Positions 8,062 to 16,953 of a stretch of 64,000 nt of DNA are shown here, piece after piece. A program made the translations under genes and the position numbers. Numbering within the stretch: position 1 is the stretch's first letter; each line of letters begins with the position of its first letter. This stretch comes from Chloroflexota bacterium. GTDB lineage: Bacteria > Vulcanimicrobiota > JAMCWD01. The DNA lies in assembly GCA_023475345.1 (NCBI GenBank), contig JAMCWD010000022.1, positions 52,543-116,542 on the forward strand, in the 5' to 3' direction. The notes below the pieces were generated by a model that did not search any database, was not told where the DNA came from, and saw nothing but the letters and a program-made list of their open reading frames with translations.

Positions 8062-11000
8062 GTGGCTCGCAAGCGTGTCGGCGAGTTGTTGCTGGATGCG
8101 GGTATTATAACCGAGGAGCAGCTTGCAACAGCTCTTAAAGAACAAAAAAATACGCGTGAGAAATTAGGCAAGATCCTGATTAATAGAGGTTTTCTAAACC
8201 AGGAGAAGCTTGCCGAGATACTGGCGCAGCAATCGGGTTTCCCTCTTATAAGCCTTGATGATATCTCGCTCGATTCAAATGTAATTAAAACCATACCCAA
8301 GAATTTCTGCCTGAATAACAAAGTTGTCCCGCTCTCGATTAAAAGCAGCAAAGTTACCCTTGCGGTGGCCGATCCCTTCGATGTTGTAACCGTTGACCTC
8401 GTGGCCCTGATGACGGGTTGTGAAGTTGAATTAAAAGTGGCTACCGAAGCAGATATTTTAAATGCCGTAAATAAATTCTACGAGGGCGATGAAGAGGAGA
8501 TCAAGGTTGTTACTCACGATATTGCTGCCGAAGATCTTCCCGGGGAAATGGAGGGTGTTGAGGAAATCCAGTTCGCCCCCCTGTTTAATGAAACCCAGGA
8601 ACAGGATCTTTCAAAAATCGATACCGAGAAAATCTATGTCCCCATGGATACCCTTCGCCTGGTGCCGAGGGAATTCTGTGTCAGGAACAAGCTTATCCCT
8701 CTTCGCAAAGGCGACAATTATTTGCTGGTTGCGATCGCCGACACTTCTGATGTCGTAACTCTCGATATGCTCAAGGTTATGACCGATTTCGAAATTAAAA
8801 CGGTCCAGTTCCCCGCAAGCGCCATAGAAAATCTCCTGGAACGGCTCTATAGCAGTGAGATGGCAATCGACGAGTTGGTATCGATTATATCGAGTACGAG
8901 CAAGCTTGAGGTAGTCAAGGAAGACGAAAACGGACACTCGCTCGACGATTCGTCTAAAAGCGTCGATCTCCAGAATTTAAGGTCGGAAAGCGAAACCGGG
9001 CCTGTAATACGCCTGGTCAATTCCATTATCCTTAATGCAATCAAGGCTCGCTCATCCGATATTCATATCGAGCCGAGGGAGGCGGCGACGCAGGTCAGGT
9101 ATCGTATCGACGGCCTTTTGAAGAACATAGCTTTTCTTCCTTCTTTCGTTCACCTCAAGCTCATCTCGCGCTTTAAAATCATGGCGGGCATGGACATTGC
9201 GGAATCCCGCGCTCCCCAGGACGGCAGGTGCCGCATAAGGATGAAGAAAAAAGAGTATGATCTCCGGATGTCAACCGTGCCTACTTTCTACGGCGAAAAG
9301 CTGGTTATCCGTATCCTCAACCAGGATGCGGCTTCGATAGGCCTTGAGAAGCTGGGGCTTGCACAAAAAGATTACGATGCCATACAGACCGCCATAACCG
9401 CACAGCAGGGGATACTCCTCGTAACGGGACCTACCGGCAGCGGCAAATCATCGACGCTTTTCAGCATCCTGGAAGTCCTCAAGTCCGAAACAAAGAATAT
9501 AATCACCGTCGAAGACCCCATCGAATACGACATCGCCGGCATCAACCAGATCCAGGTGAATGAGAGAGCAGGGCTGACTTTCGCAACCGGCCTGAGAAGC
9601 ATACTCCGCCAGGACCCCGACGTTGTCATGGTTGGAGAGATCCGGGACGAAGAAACCGCGGAGATAGCCTTCCATGCCGCGATGACCGGGCATGTGGTCT
9701 TATCTACTCTTCATACCAACGATGCGCCGACTACCGTCATAAGGCTGAAGGAGATGGGGCTGAGCTCTTACCTTATCGCGGCTTCTCTCAAGGTAATTCT
9801 CGCACAACGGCTTGTCAGGACGATATGTCCCGATTGTAAGGAAGATTATCCTGCGACTGAAGAAATGTGCGATATGCTCGGCATAGAGTGCGGGGAAGAT
9901 ATGAAATTTTACAAGGGAAAGGGTTGTAAAAATTGCGGGCATACCGGTTATCGCGGCAGGATCGGCATTTTCGAAGTGCTTGTCCTTGACGATAGTATAA
10001 GCGATCAGATTTACAGGGAAGCCTCTATCTCCGATATCAGCGAGGCCGCGCGAAGAAACGGCATGAAGCTGCTGATGGAAGACGCCATAGAAAAGGCGCT
10101 CAGCGGCGTCACCACCCCGGAAGAAGTTTTAAGAGTTATTTCCCAGGCTGAGATTGCCAAGCATTTTAAGACCTGTCCCCGCTGCAGCACACGCGTCAAG
10201 CCGGGCGTCTCCAAATGTCCCAAATGCGAGCTGACTCTTGAGAGGACAACCTGTCCTGGCTGCGGGAGAGTTCTGGATAAGGGAGTGGGAGTCTGCCCTT
10301 ACTGCAGCACTGAAAAAACAGATAAGATTAAGCCCTTGAAAGATATGGAAGAGCCCGGCGTCCCCGCTCGGTTTGAGCCTGATGAAGTTGAAGAGCTTGT
10401 CTCAATGCCGGTTGACCCTGAAGCTAAAGAACTGCCGCCTTACCGGGAAGTACACATTAAGGAGACGCATCCGAAACAGCCGGCTGCGCATTATGTGCCG
10501 CCCGCTGCTCATCATGCGCCTCCGGAACAACAATATGATCCGGCTCCGAACCTCTGTCCCAATTGCTACCAGCCCGTGAACCCGCGCTGGCAGGTGTGCC
10601 CGACCTGCATGATGTCCCTTAAATATGCAGGCGGCCGCAAAGAACCGTTAACAGGCAGGATATGTTCGATTTGTTCGGCAAGCTTGAACCCGGAATGGGC
10701 CGCGTGCCCCTTCTGCCAGACCCCGGTCGTTTCCGGGAGGCGGACAACAAGGGGAAGATGCTGTCCTTTCTGCGGAGAAGAAGTTGAAAACGGATGGAAT
10801 TTCTGCCCGAACTGCCATAACAGGATAGATACCAGGGGGATGGAAAAAGGCGTTCCTCCCAGATCTCTTGCTTACCCCCAGGGTGGCGAAGGTGAAATCA
10901 TACCTTTCAGGAAACCCCAAACTTTTAACCTTTCGCCTTCCGTCAACGGTAAAGGTAAGAGAAGAACCCAGGACGACGACCAGGATATGGAGGTTCTCAT

Positions 11001-11139
11001 AAAAAAAGTACAGGGATATAAAAGTTTCGAAGCGGCCATAGTAACCGAAGGGTATGAACAAATACAGAAGATTAACCATATAAATTCCGAGCCGGAAGAT
11101 ATCCTCCATCCGAAGAAAAAAGGCCGTTCGGCAAGCTGA
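8062..11139 (+). CDS. PilB/GspE-family assembly ATPase with zinc-ribbon tail (paralogue of 4109-7912)
   Basis: A 1025-residue tandem paralogue of the preceding gene, collinear through the two N-terminal domains and the ATPase (Walker A GPTGSGKSS at 456-464; HTND; CPDC...CKNC zinc site). The tail has only five CxxC-x10-CxxC ribbons and no proline/tyrosine block. The last 50 residues keep a vestige of the receiver seen in the paralogue: LIKKVQGYKSFEAAIVTEGY aligns with LLKKVLESNGYEVEVVSDGS, but the phospho-acceptor half is gone. The start is GTG at 8062, preceded by CGGAGGA. A TATAAT at 8025-8030 lies just upstream, so it may have its own promoter. A second pilus or secretion motor is the likely role. 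Confidence 0.9.
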   Translation: MARKRVGELLLDAGIITEEQLATALKEQKNTREKLGKILINRGFLNQEKLAEILAQQSGFPLISLDDISLDSNVIKTIPKNFCLNNKVVPLSIKSSKVTLAVADPFDVVTVDLVALMTGCEVELKVATEADILNAVNKFYEGDEEEIKVVTHDIAAEDLPGEMEGVEEIQFAPLFNETQEQDLSKIDTEKIYVPMDTLRLVPREFCVRNKLIPLRKGDNYLLVAIADTSDVVTLDMLKVMTDFEIKTVQFPASAIENLLERLYSSEMAIDELVSIISSTSKLEVVKEDENGHSLDDSSKSVDLQNLRSESETGPVIRLVNSIILNAIKARSSDIHIEPREAATQVRYRIDGLLKNIAFLPSFVHLKLISRFKIMAGMDIAESRAPQDGRCRIRMKKKEYDLRMSTVPTFYGEKLVIRILNQDAASIGLEKLGLAQKDYDAIQTAITAQQGILLVTGPTGSGKSSTLFSILEVLKSETKNIITVEDPIEYDIAGINQIQVNERAGLTFATGLRSILRQDPDVVMVGEIRDEETAEIAFHAAMTGHVVLSTLHTNDAPTTVIRLKEMGLSSYLIAASLKVILAQRLVRTICPDCKEDYPATEEMCDMLGIECGEDMKFYKGKGCKNCGHTGYRGRIGIFEVLVLDDSISDQIYREASISDISEAARRNGMKLLMEDAIEKALSGVTTPEEVLRVISQAEIAKHFKTCPRCSTRVKPGVSKCPKCELTLERTTCPGCGRVLDKGVGVCPYCSTEKTDKIKPLKDMEEPGVPARFEPDEVEELVSMPVDPEAKELPPYREVHIKETHPKQPAAHYVPPAAHHAPPEQQYDPAPNLCPNCYQPVNPRWQVCPTCMMSLKYAGGRKEPLTGRICSICSASLNPEWAACPFCQTPVVSGRRTTRGRCCPFCGEEVENGWNFCPNCHNRIDTRGMEKGVPPRSLAYPQGGEGEIIPFRKPQTFNLSPSVNGKGKRRTQDDDQDMEVLIKKVQGYKSFEAAIVTEGYEQIQKINHINSEPEDILHPKKKGRSAS

Positions 11140-11189
11140 AAAAAATATCGACAACCGGAGCGCGCTTTAATTAATAATTATACCGGGCC

Positions 11190-12539
11190 TTAATCCCCGG
11201 CATTTTCCAGGCTGTCATGCAATGCATACCCGGATTTTTGCGCTTCAGCCCGTCTCAGCGCTTCCAGGACATTGGGCGGCAGGTTCCTGTTGACGCCGGG
11301 AGGAAGCGCTTCATTTTCATCGACGAGGGGCATTTCTTTTGCTTTTTGCCTGGGTGGCTCCTGATGAATATCGGTTTTACGGATTTTACCGGGCAGGGGA
11401 GAAGCCGGCTCCGGCTCGTTTTTACTCTTGATTTCGGAAGGCACAGGGAACTTCTGGAGCGTGCCGGCAGGCACGAAATCTATCTCCGCCTCTTCAAGCC
11501 CGGCCGGGATTGAATATTTCGGGGCAAGGGCAAGCCTGCTGCTTATATGCTCTATTAACGATAATACCTTGTAGGCGTGCCTTTCCCGCAGCGTTTCGAA
11601 ATCTTCTCTTCTCATGTTGCCTTCGAACATGTAGCGCATTGCAAGCTGGCTGCCCTGCTTTTTCGGACCCGACGCTTTCCTTTCTTCCCCGTGGAGCGGG
11701 TTCCCGACCACCTCGTTGTACAAGATCGCCGCAATTTTTGGTTCCGTGGCCTTCAATTCGACTGTCCGCAGCGATTCGTAACTCAATTCGATCCAGGCGG
11801 CCCTGGCCTGGGTTTTGGTTATCGACTCGGATTTTGTCAGGTTCTTCTGGTCTTCGTCAATCTGGTCCGAATATAAAGGCGTTACCTTGAAAACATTCTG
11901 CCCCAGGACGGCTATCGCCATCCTGTCGGAAGGCCGGATATGATCCTCCCTTATGGCGTAATCTCCGTGGAGAAAAAGAAATACCATGTCGTGATACTTC
12001 TGAGAAAGCCTGGCGGCAACCCCATAATCCGAAAGAGGAACCGGGTACTCGTCAAGAAGCTTGAATAAAAGATCGTATAGCTTCTTGCCTTCCCCGACTC
12101 TCTTCATGAAAAGCTTGTTAACAAGGCGGGAGCCCTCAAGCCTGTATTTGAAATAATTGTCCGGGAACCACGGTGGAGCTTTCAGGCGGCGCAGATCGGT
12201 AAAAAACCTTTCGATACACTCACCCAGCCTTACGTGGGACTTCCGGTCCACTTCCTCGTCGATGACCAGATCCCCCCATGCCAGGTCCCTGCATGCCTTC
12301 GTCAGGAATATGGCGAGCCTGTTGTAAAAGCCTACGGGCCTGTTGCCTATCGGGTTGGCAATACACAGGACGCCGTGTTCTTCGAGGGACTGGTGGAGCC
12401 TGAAATCTCCGAATTTGGTGTACAGGAGCCTGAGCGTAGGCTCGTTGGACTCGTGTTTTCCGGTAAATAAAAGCATCCTCGGGTTCACCCTCTGGATGGC
12501 CTCGTTAAGCTGCATTATGGACTTCGGATAAAGTATCAT
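11190..12539 (-). CDS. protein of unknown function with basic, proline-rich C-terminus
   Basis: A 449-residue soluble protein with no signal peptide or membrane segment. I recognise no family. Residues 1-310 look folded, with a mixed helical/strand pattern and recurring aromatic residues (PPWFPDNYFKYRLEG near 150). Residues about 360-449 are rich in proline, lysine and glutamate and are probably disordered. It converges with the zinc-ribbon ATPase gene across about 50 bases. Base composition matches its neighbours. The Shine-Dalgarno is weak (AGGAT). It may be lineage-specific. Confidence 0.65.
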   Translation of the reverse strand: MILYPKSIMQLNEAIQRVNPRMLLFTGKHESNEPTLRLLYTKFGDFRLHQSLEEHGVLCIANPIGNRPVGFYNRLAIFLTKACRDLAWGDLVIDEEVDRKSHVRLGECIERFFTDLRRLKAPPWFPDNYFKYRLEGSRLVNKLFMKRVGEGKKLYDLLFKLLDEYPVPLSDYGVAARLSQKYHDMVFLFLHGDYAIREDHIRPSDRMAIAVLGQNVFKVTPLYSDQIDEDQKNLTKSESITKTQARAAWIELSYESLRTVELKATEPKIAAILYNEVVGNPLHGEERKASGPKKQGSQLAMRYMFEGNMRREDFETLRERHAYKVLSLIEHISSRLALAPKYSIPAGLEEAEIDFVPAGTLQKFPVPSEIKSKNEPEPASPLPGKIRKTDIHQEPPRQKAKEMPLVDENEALPPGVNRNLPPNVLEALRRAEAQKSGYALHDSLENAGD

Positions 12540-12787
12540 TTTAAATATCCTGTCTCACCCGGACCGGTATAGATCATGATAAGCGGCCGGAGCTTCTTTG
12601 CCCGATTTTTTTATAAATTATAAGCGCCGGTTATCCGCCAATCACCATGACCTTCCATTGAATAAAATGAGAGACCTCTCTTTTTTCTCTCCCGTTGATT
12701 ATATCCCTTTAACGCTTCTGAAAGTCAACCGTACTTTGTTACTAGTAATAGAACGAGATTCATTTTTTTGTCATCCCTGCGAATGAT
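12540..12787. other. gene-free stretch
   Basis: Intergenic DNA between the unknown minus-strand gene and the TPR lipoprotein. Near 12768 TGTCATCCCTGCGAATGATG resembles one arm of the dispersed VIPAKAGIQ-type repeat found at 47117 and 61649. I see no gene in it. Confidence 0.5.
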
Positions 12788-12864
12788 GCTGTCTGAAAAG
12801 CTCTCCAAAATATCATTTCCCTCCAGGGGAGGGGAATTGACTTTTCCCCGGATTTATAGACAGC
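12788..12864. repeat. MITE-like repeat bounded by GCTGTCTGAAAA / TTTATAGACAGC
   Basis: A 77-bp unit whose ends are inverted (GCTGTCT with AGACAGC). The interior holds a CCCTCCAGGGGAGGGG palindrome and CCCCGGATTTATAGACAGC. A second, longer unit with similar ends and the shared GGAGGGGAAT...CCGG core lies at 40035-40173. No coding capacity. Confidence 0.45.
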
Positions 12865-12884
12865 TTCGAAGGCCGGAAATCCTA

Positions 12885-12913
12885 TTGTTGTTTTAATCTG
12901 AGTGTGTTATATT
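12885..12913 (+). promoter_or_regulatory. predicted sigma-70 promoter of the TPR lipoprotein gene
   Basis: TTGTTG (12885-12890) and TATATT (12908-12913) with a 17-base spacer. The expected start near 12920 leaves a leader of about 28 bases containing GGGGAG before the ATG at 12948. Confidence 0.5.
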
Positions 12914-12947
12914 TTTTCGGTATCATGCTAAGCGGGGAGTATTCAGG

Positions 12948-14744
12948 ATGATTATAAAGAATTTATCATGCCGGGAACAGGAGCTTGAATTTTCAAAAAA
13001 AATATGGTCTCATTCATGGCCTGCGTTAATAATCCTGGCTTTTCTTTTTCTTGTCTTTGTGCCCGGATGCTCACAGAAAGCCGATGTTTCCAAATCCAAA
13101 CAGTTATATGATAAGGCGTTCGAATTAGCACGGTACGGCAAGTTCGACGACGCTCTCAAGCTTGCAAAGGAAGCCGGGGCGGCCGATAAAAACAATATCG
13201 ATAACCAGGTGCTTCTGGCCCGGTTGTACCTGGAGAAAAGCAATACCAGGAAAGCCGCCGGGGTCATCGATAATATTTTGAAGTTGAACCCTGAGGACGG
13301 CAGGGCCATGTCTCTCCTTATTACAATCGCGGAAGACGAAAGGGATTTTCAGAGGGTTACGGACATTGCAAATAAAATTCTGAGCAGGCCCGGCGCTACG
13401 CCCGATCTCAGGAAAGACGCCTATATTTCGCTGGGCCAGGTGGGGTTTTTCAGGCAGGATTACGAGTCTGCAGAAAAATATTACAACCTTGCATTGGAAG
13501 CAAATCCCGAAGATAAAAGCACCCTGCTTCATCTTGCAAAGCTGGCGGAAGCAACCAACCGGTATGATAAATTCTGGGCGATAATGAAAGAAGCCGAAAA
13601 ATACAAGGACACTTTCGAAAGAGAAAATATCAGGGAGTTCTATCACTGGATGGGTCATGCTTATGTTTCCCGTGGCGATACGGACAAAGCTCTCGAGAAT
13701 TACAAAAAAGCCCTCGATATTGACAGCGGCGACTCTTACGCCAGGATCCACGTGGTATGGATGTACATGGAAAAGCTGGATTACGACAATGCCGTTAAAT
13801 ATTTCGGAGACCTCCCGCAGGCTTCGCCCTACGACGATTACGTCGTCGAAGCGCTTACGAATCTTTATTGTAACGAGGGCAGGTATTACCGGGCCGTAAA
13901 AGTTTACGAAAACGCAATCGGCAAAAACAAGGAAAGGTTTAACATGTCATGGGGCATCGGGCGGTTGTATATTGAGCTGGGCTTGTATGACAAGGCCGGG
14001 GAAGTTTTTAATTACTACACCGGTAAATTCCCCCACTATTCGGAGGGGCATATCGGGCAGGCCATGTTGTATCTTGCAAAGGGCGACGAAAAAAAATCCG
14101 AAGAAGTTTACAAAGAGTGGGGGCAAAAGCTTCCCGAACACCGGCTTAATGAGAAATATTTTAACAGGGCCGTCATTTATCTCCGCCACCTGGGCAACCT
14201 GGAAAAAGCTGAGGAGAACCTTAAAGAATACATGAAAAGGGCGCCGTCCGATCCTTATGAATCTTTATTGATGATGGCGACGTTGAGGCTCAAACAAAAC
14301 CGCCCGCAGGAAGCTGAAGAGTATGTCAAAAAAGCGCTTCAGCGGGCAAAGCCCGAATATTTCATTTTGCTGGAGGCCGCAGGGGTCTATGCTAGCGCCG
14401 GCAATGCCGATAAGGCCGTTGAATACATAAATAAGGCAAAGCCGGGTATCGATAAGCTGTCGCCGCCTGTGAGGGCGGGGATGTATTTTCGCTGTGCATT
14501 TAACCTGTGGGGATTGGGCAAACTTGATGAAGCTAAAAAATACGCCGAAGAATCTCTCAGTCTTGACCCTGGGCTTGTCGATTCGATGGTAATGCTGTCA
14601 TATATTTACAGTGAAAAAGGCGATAAGGAAAAGGCGGCGGCTATCCTGGATCAGGCGTTGAAGCTGGAGCCTGAAAACGAGCAGGCCATGTTTGCAAAAA
14701 ACAACCCGGATAAAATCAACCCGTTTATGTACCATCCGAAATAA
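12948..14744 (+). CDS. TPR-repeat lipoprotein
   Basis: A 598-residue protein. After a hydrophobic segment (about residues 24-40) comes a lipobox ending in Cys41 (FVPGC), so it is likely a lipoprotein facing the periplasm. The rest (about 50-590) is an array of tetratricopeptide repeats, for example AYVSRGDTDKALENYKKALD and ESLSLDPGLVDSMVMLSYIY, which usually form a superhelical scaffold for protein binding. The N-terminal cytoplasmic stretch before the signal (about 20 residues) is longer than usual; an internal start is possible but ATG 12948 has a good Shine-Dalgarno (GGGGAG). It is a single-gene unit between a promoter and a terminator. The partner is unknown. Confidence 0.8.
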   Translation: MIIKNLSCREQELEFSKKIWSHSWPALIILAFLFLVFVPGCSQKADVSKSKQLYDKAFELARYGKFDDALKLAKEAGAADKNNIDNQVLLARLYLEKSNTRKAAGVIDNILKLNPEDGRAMSLLITIAEDERDFQRVTDIANKILSRPGATPDLRKDAYISLGQVGFFRQDYESAEKYYNLALEANPEDKSTLLHLAKLAEATNRYDKFWAIMKEAEKYKDTFERENIREFYHWMGHAYVSRGDTDKALENYKKALDIDSGDSYARIHVVWMYMEKLDYDNAVKYFGDLPQASPYDDYVVEALTNLYCNEGRYYRAVKVYENAIGKNKERFNMSWGIGRLYIELGLYDKAGEVFNYYTGKFPHYSEGHIGQAMLYLAKGDEKKSEEVYKEWGQKLPEHRLNEKYFNRAVIYLRHLGNLEKAEENLKEYMKRAPSDPYESLLMMATLRLKQNRPQEAEEYVKKALQRAKPEYFILLEAAGVYASAGNADKAVEYINKAKPGIDKLSPPVRAGMYFRCAFNLWGLGKLDEAKKYAEESLSLDPGLVDSMVMLSYIYSEKGDKEKAAAILDQALKLEPENEQAMFAKNNPDKINPFMYHPK

Positions 14745-14789
14745 GTAATTTTGGGCCTGATAAGATCGCCACGGCAGGGGAGCGGTTTG

Positions 14790-14820
14790 AAAAAGAGCGC
14801 TTCGATACGGCGCTTTTTTT
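14790..14820. terminator. bidirectional rho-independent terminator
   Basis: A run of A, the stem AGCGC (14796-14800) pairing with GCGCT (14810-14814), and a run of T after it. It ends the TPR lipoprotein transcript on the plus strand and the aro operon on the minus strand; it overlaps the aroQ stop codon. Confidence 0.7.
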
Positions 14821-15256
14821 ACGAAGCGAAAAGGTCTTTTCCCGCTATGAGGGCGAGCCTGTAGCTTTCTTTCCCAAGTCCCGCTATGGTGCCTTTACAG
14901 ACAGGCGCAACTACGCTTTTCGAGCGGAAGTCCTCCCTTGCGAAAATATTCGAGATATGGACTTCTATGACCGGGACGCTTATCGCCTCTATGGCATCCC
15001 TTATTGCGTAGCTGTAATGGGTGAAGGCTCCGGGGTTCAATACCACGAAAGATACCCGTTTGCGGCAGTTCTGGAGAGCTTCCACCATTTCTTTCTCGCC
15101 GTTACACTGGATGAACTCGGGTTCAAGATCGAGTTCGGCAGCAAGCCCTGCAAGTTCTTTGTTGAGATCTTCCAGGCTCGGCGCCGGGTATATGTCGGGC
15201 TGCCTTTCGCCCAGGAGATTCAGGTTGGGGCCGTTCAGAATGAGAACTTTATTCAT
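14819..15256 (-). CDS. aroQ: 3-dehydroquinate dehydratase, type II
   Basis: Catalyses trans-dehydration of 3-dehydroquinate to 3-dehydroshikimate. The 145 residues carry the type II signatures: ILNGPNLNLLGERQPDIY at the N-terminus (with the catalytic Tyr region), NPGAFTHYSYAIRDAI, and EVHISNIFAREDFRSKS, followed by GTIAGLG. An AGGAGG precedes the ATG. It is the last gene of the aroA-aroE-aroC-aroK-aroQ operon, 21 bases after aroK, and its stop lies in the terminator. Confidence 0.96.
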   Translation of the reverse strand: MNKVLILNGPNLNLLGERQPDIYPAPSLEDLNKELAGLAAELDLEPEFIQCNGEKEMVEALQNCRKRVSFVVLNPGAFTHYSYAIRDAIEAISVPVIEVHISNIFAREDFRSKSVVAPVCKGTIAGLGKESYRLALIAGKDLFAS

Positions 15257-15277
15257 TTCGATGCCTCCTGCCGTTAA

Positions 15278-15835
15278 TCAGCTCAGTGTAATATACTGGC
15301 TCTGTAGCTGGTCGAGGATGCGCTGTCTTGTTTTGAGGAGATCGACTATTTTGCGCGCGGCTTCATTCGGGGTAAGGTTTGTAGTGTTAACCCGGATGGT
15401 TATCTGCTTGTAAACGGGTTCTCTTTCGTCAAGCAGTTCTTTCACCCTGCGCGCCACCGGCTTTTTGCCCGTGACGAGGGGCCTGTGATTTTTTCTGGCA
15501 AGCCTGCTGACGAGTTCTTCCTGCCCGGCTTCCAGGCCTATTATCAGGCCGGTGGAGCGGAAAGCTTCGCGGACCTCGAGATCGAGGATGGTGCCGCCGC
15601 CTGTAGCTACTACCTTGTTATAAGAATGCGCGATTTCCAGCGCAAGTTTTTTTTCTTCGTCCCTGAAAAATTCTTCCCCGTGCTTTTCGAATATTTCCGA
15701 GATCTTCATGCCGAGGCGTCTTTCCAGCACCTGGTCCATGTCTATGAATTTGCGTCCCATCAGGCGGGCAAGCTCTTTGCCCACCGTACTTTTGCCCGTC
15801 CCCATAAAGCCTGCAAGGTAAATATTTTTTCTCAT
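15278..15835 (-). CDS. aroK: shikimate kinase
   Basis: Phosphorylates shikimate at the 3-OH with ATP. The 185 residues show the P-loop GFMGTGKSTVGKELA, the D-D motif region FIDMDQVLERR, and the shikimate-binding VATGGGTI with the lid REPVYKQ. The ATG overlaps the aroC stop (ATGA), so translation is coupled. The length is close to the usual 170-180; the excess is a C-terminal tail. Confidence 0.96.
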   Translation of the reverse strand: MRKNIYLAGFMGTGKSTVGKELARLMGRKFIDMDQVLERRLGMKISEIFEKHGEEFFRDEEKKLALEIAHSYNKVVATGGGTILDLEVREAFRSTGLIIGLEAGQEELVSRLARKNHRPLVTGKKPVARRVKELLDEREPVYKQITIRVNTTNLTPNEAARKIVDLLKTRQRILDQLQSQYITLS

Positions 15836-16950
15836 AACCTCTTTATAGCGTCTTTATAGGCTTCAAAATTCCGCAGGGTTTCGTTCAGGCTGTCGCCGCC
15901 GAATTTTTCCAGGTATGCGTCGGCAAGAACCAATGCCGTCATCGTTTCGGCGATAACCACGGATGAAGGGACGGCACAGGTATCAGAGCGGTAATAAGGT
16001 CCCGGGGCCGACTGCTTTGTTTCAAGGTTAACCGAAGGGAGGCCGTTCTTCAATGTCGGTATGGGTTTTAAAGCTGCTCGAAGCGTGATCATTTCACCGT
16101 TGCTGAGGCCGCCTTCTATGCCGCCTGCCAGGTTCCCCTGGTGATAATAACTTGCACCCCCCCAGAAGATCGGGTCATGCGCCTGGCTTCCTCTCATTTT
16201 CGCCTGGCTGAACCCTTTGCCTATCTCCACGCCCTTTACCGACGGGATGCTCATCAAAGCCGCCGCCAGCAGCGCGTCAAGCCTTTTATCGGGATCCCCT
16301 ATTCCGCCTATCCCCGGAATTACACCCTTAACCGCCACCCTGACGGTACCGCCGAGCGTATCGTTGCTGTCGGCGGCGATTTTCAACTCGTTTGTCATCA
16401 TCTGGGCCGCTACCATGTCCGGGCACGCAACGGGAGTTTTCTTGATAAATTCCGTTATGGTATCAAAATCTTCGGTTATTTCGAAATCCGTCGAGATACT
16501 GCCGATTGATTCCACCCAGCCGGTAATTTTCACGTTGAAATGTTCAAGGAGTTGGATACAAAGAGTCCCGCCCAGGACTCTGATAGCCGTCTCTCTTGCA
16601 GAGCCGCGCTCGGCGGCTACATCGATATCATGGGTGCCGTATTTCAGGGCGCCTGCAAGATCGACGTGGCCGGGCCGCGGGATCCTCTGGTGGCGAAGCT
16701 CTCTCGATGCGTTTTTGATCATGAAACCTATGGGGCCGCCCGTAGTTTCGCCGATCATAACGCCGCAGATTATCGTAAAGTTGTCAAACTCGAAGTTTGA
16801 ACGCTCACCCCGGCCTGCTCCCATTTTTCTCCGCGCCAGGTTGAGCTTTATCTGGTTGAGATCAACTTCCATGCCCTGGGGGATTCCTTCAAGGATTCCG
16901 GCAAGGCCGTAACCGTGAGATTCCCCGCCATAAGTGAGCTTGACTCTCAT
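15832..16950 (-). CDS. aroC: chorismate synthase
   Basis: Converts EPSP to chorismate using reduced FMN. The 372 residues match the family length. Visible signatures are GESHGYGLAGILEGIPQG at the N-terminus, GAGRGERSNFEF, GPIGFMIKN, the AERGSARETAIRV stretch and RSDTCAVPSSVVIAE near the C-terminus. It sits three bases after aroE and overlaps aroK by four. Together these five genes cover every step from dehydroquinate to chorismate; aroB and a DAHP synthase are not in this window. Confidence 0.97.
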   Translation of the reverse strand: MRVKLTYGGESHGYGLAGILEGIPQGMEVDLNQIKLNLARRKMGAGRGERSNFEFDNFTIICGVMIGETTGGPIGFMIKNASRELRHQRIPRPGHVDLAGALKYGTHDIDVAAERGSARETAIRVLGGTLCIQLLEHFNVKITGWVESIGSISTDFEITEDFDTITEFIKKTPVACPDMVAAQMMTNELKIAADSNDTLGGTVRVAVKGVIPGIGGIGDPDKRLDALLAAALMSIPSVKGVEIGKGFSQAKMRGSQAHDPIFWGGASYYHQGNLAGGIEGGLSNGEMITLRAALKPIPTLKNGLPSVNLETKQSAPGPYYRSDTCAVPSSVVIAETMTALVLADAYLEKFGGDSLNETLRNFEAYKDAIKRL

Positions 16951-16953
16951 TAT

